Assembly (NCBI RefSeq): GCF_018449515.1
Contig: NZ_JAAVUQ010000003.1
Span: 248,001-312,000, forward strand
Direction of reading: 5' to 3'
DNA length: 64,000 nucleotides
Source: Caballeronia sp. dw_19
GTDB lineage: Bacteria; Pseudomonadota; Gammaproteobacteria; Burkholderiales; Burkholderiaceae
In this document: piece after piece, positions 59,042 to 64,000 of the stretch
How the letters are laid out: every line of letters begins with the position of its first letter
Numbering within the stretch: position 1 is the first letter of the stretch
The notes under the pieces: model-generated
The model's input: the letters and a program-made list of their open reading frames with translations, nothing else
What the model was told of the DNA's origin: nothing
Database searches by the model: none
Made by a program: the position numbers and the translations under genes

Positions 59042-59788
59042 ATGACGTTGGGACGGTTGTACGGGGAATTGAAGGGTGCGGCGCGCGTGGTGCTGATCGC
59101 CGGGTTCGCGCTGCTCGGGGGCTGTACCACCTATGTTCAGACGCAGGTGGCGGCGTTCTCCGACTGGTCCGGGACCGACGCCACGCGGACCTATGCGTTC
59201 GTGCGCTCGGCGCCGCAGCAGAACAGCATTGAACAGGAGACGTATGAAGTGCTCGCCGCAAACGAGCTCGCCACCCATTCGTTCAAGCAGGTTGCCGACG
59301 CCAGCGCGCGTTATCTCGTGGAATTGTCGTACTCCATTCGCGGCGACATGGTCACCGTGCGCCAGCCCGTCTATTACGATCCATGGCCCATGTACGGCGG
59401 CTGGTACGGCCGGCCGTACGGATGGGGTGGCTACGGCGGCTGGGGAGGATGGGGAGGGTGGGATATGGGACCGGCGGGTTATGTCGACCAAAGCTACCCG
59501 ATCTTCGTCCACTCGCTGCAGATCCGCATGACCGAACGTGAAAGCGGGCGCGAGGTGTACAAAGTGACCGCGAGCAATTCAGGCGGCGAATCGTCGCTGG
59601 TCCGGGCCATGCCTTATCTAGTGCGCAGCGCGCTCACGGATTTTCCGTTGGGCAACGGCACCGTGCGCACGGTGAAAATCCCGTTCGATAAAACGGGCGG
59701 TATTAGTAACGAAGCGCCGGTTGCGGTGGGAGCAAACGAGAAGAGCGCTGTCCCGGCGCCCGCTCCCACGCCGGTTCCTGTGCAATAG
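59042..59788 (+). CDS. DUF4136 lipoprotein with Gly/Trp/Tyr-rich insert
   Basis: A 248-residue lipoprotein: signal AARVVLIAGFALLGG with lipobox LGGC, then TTYVQTQVAAFSDW and AFVRSAPQQNSIEQETYE, typical of DUF4136. The middle carries an unusual low-complexity stretch of about 30 residues (WYGRPYGWGGYGGWGGWGGW) inside the domain. Ala/Pro-rich C terminus. GAGG 6 nt before ATG 59042 supports this start; the frame is open much further upstream. Homologues are outer-membrane lipoproteins of unknown role. Confidence 0.82.
   Translation: MTLGRLYGELKGAARVVLIAGFALLGGCTTYVQTQVAAFSDWSGTDATRTYAFVRSAPQQNSIEQETYEVLAANELATHSFKQVADASARYLVELSYSIRGDMVTVRQPVYYDPWPMYGGWYGRPYGWGGYGGWGGWGGWDMGPAGYVDQSYPIFVHSLQIRMTERESGREVYKVTASNSGGESSLVRAMPYLVRSALTDFPLGNGTVRTVKIPFDKTGGISNEAPVAVGANEKSAVPAPAPTPVPVQ
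59442..59462 (+). other. Predicted G-quadruplex motif within the DUF4136 gene
   Basis: Four G runs (59442-59445, 59451-59454, 59456-59458, 59460-59462) with loops of 5, 1 and 1 nt meet the G3+N1-7 rule on the coding strand. A 16-bp palindrome GTACGGCCGGCCGTAC lies 23 bp upstream at 59404-59419. Confidence 0.5.
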
Positions 59789-59982
59789 CCGTCAAGCCGG
59801 CGCAGTTGTTGGGCCCCGTCTGAGAAAAATTTACCGCTATGGAGGCCGGTCGTTTGATCCGGCCGCCGCCTTTGTTGCAGTCCGCGAAACGCTCGAATTT
59901 CGATTAAAAATCCGCCTTCTTACAGGTTTATGGCGGAGTGCCCTTGTATGCAATTAAATTCGAAACGAGATATATTTCGAGG

Positions 59983-60687
59983 ATGAACAAACCCCGCAAC
60001 GCTAAACACCATGCCGTTCCTGAGCCCGCAACCTGGGATGCGCGGCTCGCTCGGCGCCTCGTTACACCGCTCATCGGCACGCCGATTACCCCGAATCACC
60101 TGACCACTCTGCGCTTGCTGATTGGCATTGCCGGCGCTTATTACCTGTCGGTCGGCAGCTTCTGGTCGTGCAGCCTGGGCGCCTTGCTGATCGCGCTCTC
60201 TAATTTCGTCGATCATACAGATGGCGAGCTCGCGCGAATCAGCGGGCAATCGAGCAAAATCGGTCATTTTTACGATCTCGCGTGCGATTCCGTGGTGACC
60301 GTGCTGCTGTTCGTGGGCCTCGGGTTTTATGTGAACGTGCATCATCCGGCCATGATCGTGTCGGCCGAATGGCTTGGCGGGATTGCGGGCGTCGCCGTCG
60401 CGCTGATCTTCTTCCTGCGCATGCGGATCGAATCGATGGCGGGCAAGAGCGGCACGAAGCAGGCCTCCATGGCGGGTTTCGAGACCGAAGACGTCCTGTA
60501 TTTACTGCCGGTGGTGACGCTGCTCAACGGCATGACGCCGTTCCTGGTGGCTGCTTCCATTGGTGCTCCGCTATTTGCCGTCTGGGTTGTCGTGGATTAC
60601 CAACGCGCGCTGCGGCGTTTCGCCCGGGCCACGGCGCGTAACAAAGACTCTGATGGTCAAGATCAAGATTTGCAGGCTGTTCAATGA
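59983..60687 (+). CDS. CDP-alcohol phosphatidyltransferase family protein
   Basis: A 234-residue membrane enzyme with about five or six helices and a complete CDP-alcohol transferase signature: D-H-T-D-G-E-L-A-R-x8-G-x3-D-x3-D (DHTDGELARISGQSSKIGHF then YDLACD). These enzymes transfer a phospho-alcohol from a CDP-linked donor to an alcohol or lipid. It lacks features pointing to phosphatidylglycerol or cardiolipin synthesis. Its stop overlaps the start of the oxygenase gene (ATGA), and the cluster makes a phosphonate, so the donor is probably a CMP-phosphonate. ATG 59983 (MNKPRNAKHH) is used; a GTG at 59938 is possible. Confidence 0.88.
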   Translation: MNKPRNAKHHAVPEPATWDARLARRLVTPLIGTPITPNHLTTLRLLIGIAGAYYLSVGSFWSCSLGALLIALSNFVDHTDGELARISGQSSKIGHFYDLACDSVVTVLLFVGLGFYVNVHHPAMIVSAEWLGGIAGVAVALIFFLRMRIESMAGKSGTKQASMAGFETEDVLYLLPVVTLLNGMTPFLVAASIGAPLFAVWVVVDYQRALRRFARATARNKDSDGQDQDLQAVQ

Positions 60688-61502
60688 ATTCATCTGTCGA
60701 TTCCCTATCCACGCGTGCGTTTGGCGGCAAGCCCGCTGATCGCAAGAGCCTTCATGCTCTCGACGAAACCCTGGACGCGCATCTTCAGCGCCTGTCTCCC
60801 GAGCGCCAGACCGCGAAGCTGCACGAAACCTTCGATAACCAGGGCGCGTTCCTGTATCTGGACGACTTTTTGCCGCGTGAGTTCACCGAGAAGCTGGTCG
60901 CGGCTGTCCACGCGGTCATGCCCGCCATCAACCGCAATTACCTGCCGGGACACAAGCAGGGCGGCAGCGTCAGCCGTCACGCGATTGACGAACTCGCGCC
61001 GTTCATCGCCGAGTTGTACCGGTCGCCGGCGCTGATCAGCTGGCTGGAGAAAATCAGCGGCGACACGCTCCAGGAGTCGCCCGCCGACGATCCGCACGCG
61101 TACGCGCTGTATTTCTATACGAAGCCGGGTGACCATATCGGCTGGCACTACGATACGTCGTACTACGAAGGCCGCCGTTATACGCTGCTGCTCGGCGTGA
61201 TGGACGATTCATCGTGCCGTCTCGACTACGAGTTGCACACGCGTTCGCCAGAGATCCCCGACCAGCCGGGTTCGGTGCAGATACCGCCGGGCGGCCTGGT
61301 TTTCTTCGATGGCGACAAGCTGCGTCATCGCGTCACGCCGGCTCGCGCGAATGAATTCCGTGTGTCGCTGACATTCGAGTACGTCACGAATCCGAACATG
61401 CGGCCGTGGCAGCGGTTTATCTCGAACATGAAGGACTCGGTTGCGTACTTCGGCTTCGGACAGGTTTTCCGCCGCAAAGGCGGGAAGAACGGCGCCGCAT
61501 GA
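60684..61502 (+). CDS. 2-oxoglutarate/Fe(II)-dependent oxygenase
   Basis: A 272-residue cupin-fold hydroxylase. The metal triad is H155-x-D157 (GDHIGWHYDTSYY) and H215 (DKLRHRVTPA), and Arg226 ten residues on can bind 2-oxoglutarate (ANEFRVSLTFEY). PGGLVFFDGD precedes the distal His, as in the prolyl-hydroxylase-like group. Likely role: hydroxylating a phosphonate or its lipid tail (inference). Overlaps both neighbours by ATGA junctions. Confidence 0.88.
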   Translation: MNSSVDSLSTRAFGGKPADRKSLHALDETLDAHLQRLSPERQTAKLHETFDNQGAFLYLDDFLPREFTEKLVAAVHAVMPAINRNYLPGHKQGGSVSRHAIDELAPFIAELYRSPALISWLEKISGDTLQESPADDPHAYALYFYTKPGDHIGWHYDTSYYEGRRYTLLLGVMDDSSCRLDYELHTRSPEIPDQPGSVQIPPGGLVFFDGDKLRHRVTPARANEFRVSLTFEYVTNPNMRPWQRFISNMKDSVAYFGFGQVFRRKGGKNGAA

Positions 61503-62506
61503 GCCGCGCCGGAACGATCCTCCTGTCGCTCGGCGTGGTGTTGTTCATCGCGCTGCTGGGCTGGCAGGGCTTCGGTTCCGTAGCGACCGCGCTCGCGGCC
61601 GCGGGTTGGGGCCTGCTCGCGGTGGCGGCATTCCATCTGCTGCCTGTCGTGATCGACGCGCTGGCTATCGAAACGCTCTTTCCCCGCCATGAACGCGATG
61701 TGAGCTTCCGCGACGCGCTGTTCGCGCGCTGGACCGGTGAATCGGTGAATAGCCTGATGCCGGCCGGACAGATCGGCGGCCCGATGCTGATGGTGCGTTA
61801 TCTCTCGCAGCGCGGCATGCGGGCGCGCGACGCCGCGGCAGTCATCACCGTCAGCACGACCATGCAATCCGTCGGACAAATGATCTTCGCGATGATCGGT
61901 CTCGCATTGCTGAGCAGTTATGCGTCGGGCGTGGGCATGCTGCTGCCGGTGCTGATCGTGATCGTGGTGTGCTCGCTGATGGTCGTTGGGTTCTTCTTCG
62001 CGCAGCGCAAGGGTTTGTTCGCCCGCGCGACGCGGTTTGCCTCGCAATTCGCGGCGCGCTTTTCGAAGAAGCGCGACTGGTCGTCGCTGGTGTCGCGCGC
62101 GGAAGCGGTGGATACCGCCGTGCTCGAACTCTACAAAAAGCCCGGACCGGTCGCCGCGAGTTTCGCGCTGAGCCTGCTGGGCTGGATCGTGGGCACCGGC
62201 GAGGTGTGGCTTGCGTTGCATTTGCTGGGCTCGCCGGTCGGCTGGGCTGAAGCGCTGATGCTGGAAAGTCTTGGCCAGGCCATTCGGGGCGCGGCGTTCT
62301 TCATTCCGGGTTCGCTCGGTGTGCAGGAGGGCGGCTATTTGCTGCTCGCGCGTCTGATCGGCTTGCCGCCGGAGGCCGCGCTTGCGCTTTCGTTAGCGAA
62401 GCGCGCGCGGGAATTGCTGCTCGGCCTGCCGGGTATCGTTTATCTGCATTTCGCTGAAAAGGGCTGGCAGCGCCGTCGTCTCGCGCGCGTGCCGGAAATC
62501 GAATAA
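61499..62506 (+). CDS. UPF0104/HpnL-like flippase-type membrane protein
   Basis: A 335-residue inner-membrane protein with about eight helices. SVNSLMPAGQIGGPMLMVRY and AFFIPGSLGVQEGGYLLLAR are signatures of the lysyl-phosphatidylglycerol synthase membrane region, also found in hopanoid-linked HpnL. In those proteins this region flips or handles lipids. Here it lies between the CDP-alcohol enzyme and the nucleotidyltransferase, so it may translocate the phosphonolipid. Starts in an ATGA overlap with the oxygenase stop. Confidence 0.85.
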   Translation: MSRAGTILLSLGVVLFIALLGWQGFGSVATALAAAGWGLLAVAAFHLLPVVIDALAIETLFPRHERDVSFRDALFARWTGESVNSLMPAGQIGGPMLMVRYLSQRGMRARDAAAVITVSTTMQSVGQMIFAMIGLALLSSYASGVGMLLPVLIVIVVCSLMVVGFFFAQRKGLFARATRFASQFAARFSKKRDWSSLVSRAEAVDTAVLELYKKPGPVAASFALSLLGWIVGTGEVWLALHLLGSPVGWAEALMLESLGQAIRGAAFFIPGSLGVQEGGYLLLARLIGLPPEAALALSLAKRARELLLGLPGIVYLHFAEKGWQRRRLARVPEIE

Positions 62507-62527
62507 AGCATCACCGATAGGATCAAC

Positions 62528-63295
62528 ATGCGCGCAATTATTCTTGCCGCCGGGATGGGTTTGCGCCTGGTTCAGCCGGAAGGACAGCAAAAGCCGAAGT
62601 GCCTGCTGCGTTTCGGCGAGTCGTCGCTGCTCGAACGCCATCTTCAATTGCTGAAGACGGCGGGCGTTGATGAAATCGTCTTTGTGCTCGGCTTCAAGCA
62701 TGAACAGGTGGAAGCCGAATTGGCTGCGATCGACTGGAAACCGCATACCGAAGTGGTCGTGAACCGCGAGTTTTCGCTCGGCAGCGTGCTGTCCGTCCAC
62801 ACGGCGGCAGAAGCGCTGACACGCGGCGGTGACGTGCTGCTGATGGACGCCGACGTGCTCTACGACGAACGTATTCTCGAGCCGCTGGTGGCGGGCGCAG
62901 GACCGGTGAATCGTCTGCTGATCGACCGTGATTTCGAAGCCGGCGATGAACCCGTGAAGCTTTGCGTGGCGAATGGCGTGCCGGTGGAATTGCGCAAGCA
63001 AGTGCTGGCGGATTTGCAATTCGACGTGATCGGCGAGTCGGTGGGATTTTTCCGCTTCGACGAAACGGCGGCGCGGCGTCTGGCCGAACTCGTCGCCGGG
63101 TATGTAGCGACGGGCCGTGCCAACTTGCCGCACGAGGAAGCCGTACGCGATTTGCTGCTGGAACGCAGCCAGGTATTCGACGTGGCCGACGTAACCGGCG
63201 CGCCTTGGATAGAAATCGATTTTCAGAACGACGTTAAACGCGCGGCCGACGAAGTCTTGCCGCAACTGCGTCAGCTTGCAGGAGCCCTACGATGA
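62528..63295 (+). CDS. Sugar/choline-type nucleotidyltransferase, likely phosphonate cytidylyltransferase (PntC-like)
   Basis: A 255-residue MobA/GlmU-type fold enzyme: [11 protein letters not shown] (4-14), KPKCLL (22-27) and the metal-binding DAD (107-109). This layout is shared by LicC phosphocholine and PntC phosphonate cytidylyltransferases. Beside PEP mutase it most plausibly makes CMP-2-aminoethylphosphonate. It starts 21 bp after the flippase and overlaps pepM by ATGA. Confidence 0.86.
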   Translation: MRAIILAAGMGLRLVQPEGQQKPKCLLRFGESSLLERHLQLLKTAGVDEIVFVLGFKHEQVEAELAAIDWKPHTEVVVNREFSLGSVLSVHTAAEALTRGGDVLLMDADVLYDERILEPLVAGAGPVNRLLIDRDFEAGDEPVKLCVANGVPVELRKQVLADLQFDVIGESVGFFRFDETAARRLAELVAGYVATGRANLPHEEAVRDLLLERSQVFDVADVTGAPWIEIDFQNDVKRAADEVLPQLRQLAGALR

Positions 63296-64000
63296 ACGCA
63301 CCGTATCAACTACCCGCGGCGTATGCCCGCTCCCTTCGCCTGCGCGAGATGCTGCAGAGCAATCAGCTCGAATTCCTGATGGAAGCGCATAACGGCTTGT
63401 CCGCGCGCATTGTGAAGGAAGCCGGTTTCAAGGCGATCTGGGGGTCGGGTCTCACGATCTCCGCGCAGTTCGGCGTACGCGACAACAACGAAGCGAGCTG
63501 GACCCAGGTGGTCGACACGCTTGAGTTCATGGCGGACGCGAGCGACCTGCCTATCTTGCTCGATGGCGACACTGGCTACGGCAACTTCAATAACGTCCGC
63601 CGGCTGGTGAAGAAGCTGGAGCAGCGCGGCATTGCCGGCGTGTGTATCGAAGACAAGCAGTTTCCTAAGACCAATAGTTTTCTTAACGGCGAGCGTCAGC
63701 CGCTCGCCGAGATGGACGAGTTCTGCGGCAAGATCAAGGCCGGCAAGGACTCGCAGAGCGATCCGAATTTCTCCATCGTTGCGCGCGTGGAAGCGTTGAT
63801 CGCGGGCTGGGGCATGGAAGAAGCGTTGAAGCGCGCGGAGGCTTATCGCCAGGCCGGCGCCGACGCCATCCTGATCCACAGCAAGCTGTCCAAGCCGGAC
63901 GAAATCCTCACGTTTGCGCGCGAATGGGCCGGCCGCGGTCCGCTCGTGATCGTGCCGACCAAGTACTACAGCACGCCGACCGATGTGTTCCGCCAGGCCG
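63292..64000 (+). CDS. pepM: Phosphoenolpyruvate mutase (3' end cut by window edge)
   Basis: Rearranges PEP to phosphonopyruvate, the entry step of nearly all phosphonate biosynthesis. The visible 236 residues include the metal-binding DGDTGYGNF (91-99), the diagnostic [11 protein letters not shown] (120-130), which fits the PepM rule EDKxxxxxNS and separates it from isocitrate-lyase-type relatives, and [19 protein letters not shown] lies 8 nt before ATG 63292. Phosphonopyruvate decarboxylase and an aminotransferase are expected beyond the right edge. Confidence 0.94.
   Translation, partial: MNAPYQLPAAYARSLRLREMLQSNQLEFLMEAHNGLSARIVKEAGFKAIWGSGLTISAQFGVRDNNEASWTQVVDTLEFMADASDLPILLDGDTGYGNFNNVRRLVKKLEQRGIAGVCIEDKQFPKTNSFLNGERQPLAEMDEFCGKIKAGKDSQSDPNFSIVARVEALIAGWGMEEALKRAEAYRQAGADAILIHSKLSKPDEILTFAREWAGRGPLVIVPTKYYSTPTDVFRQA

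Overview
The window is chromosomal DNA of a betaproteobacterium of the Burkholderia group, most likely Paraburkholderia or Caballeronia. The evidence is high GC content, fused hemD-hemX next to hemC and hemY, a GC-rich ppc with a basic Ala/Lys-rich N-terminal extension, the rdgB-hemW and yicC-gmk-rpoZ-spoT blocks, a Burkholderia-type porin and a MinCDE operon. Species cannot be fixed from sequence reading alone.

Layout. 1-2 kb: edge-truncated ECF sigma factor gene and an XRE/MmyB-type regulator with a palindrome at its promoter. 2-10 kb: ppc, divergent from the haem operon hemC-hemDX-hemY. 10-14.5 kb: a decayed tolC remnant, then rhodanese, isoaspartyl methyltransferase, UPF0126 channel, Smr protein and thioredoxin reductase, all on the minus strand. 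14.9-22.7 kb: ftsK, lolA, a CytX-like transporter, rarA, serS and tRNA-Ser(CGA). 22.8-31.2 kb: small envelope proteins, a second-type methionine aminopeptidase, a GNAT enzyme, minCDE, a YXWGXW protein, a 37-residue lipoprotein and a ClC channel. 31.3-34.9 kb: OpgC-type acyltransferase, an MHS-family transporter, a TonB-like lipoprotein and a 52-residue hydrophilic protein.

35.0-39.2 kb is the accessory segment: two adjacent BrnT/BrnA toxin-antitoxin modules with different operators (the second toxin appears frameshifted), tRNA-Ser(TGA), and a group II intron encoding an RT/maturase with HNH domain, followed by about 200 bp of hairpin-rich DNA. 39.3-48.4 kb returns to housekeeping genes: MFS exporter, hemW, rdgB, rph, then yicC-gmk-rpoZ-spoT. 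48.5-54.8 kb holds two tRNA-Arg(ACG) genes, greB, a major porin with a candidate small RNA upstream, a DEDDh exonuclease/GIY-YIG fusion, a secreted chorismate mutase, a 49-residue gene and tRNA-Thr(CGT). 54.8-59.8 kb carries fbp, pepN and a DUF4136 lipoprotein.

60.0-64.0 kb (right edge) is the most interesting block: five tightly coupled genes for a CDP-alcohol phosphatidyltransferase, a 2-oxoglutarate/Fe(II) oxygenase, a UPF0104/HpnL-like flippase, a small-molecule nucleotidyltransferase and PEP mutase (cut by the window end). PEP mutase makes the C-P bond, the nucleotidyltransferase can activate a phosphonate as its CMP ester, the CDP-alcohol enzyme can transfer it to a lipid, and the flippase can move the product. 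The layout therefore predicts synthesis and tailoring of a membrane phosphonolipid.
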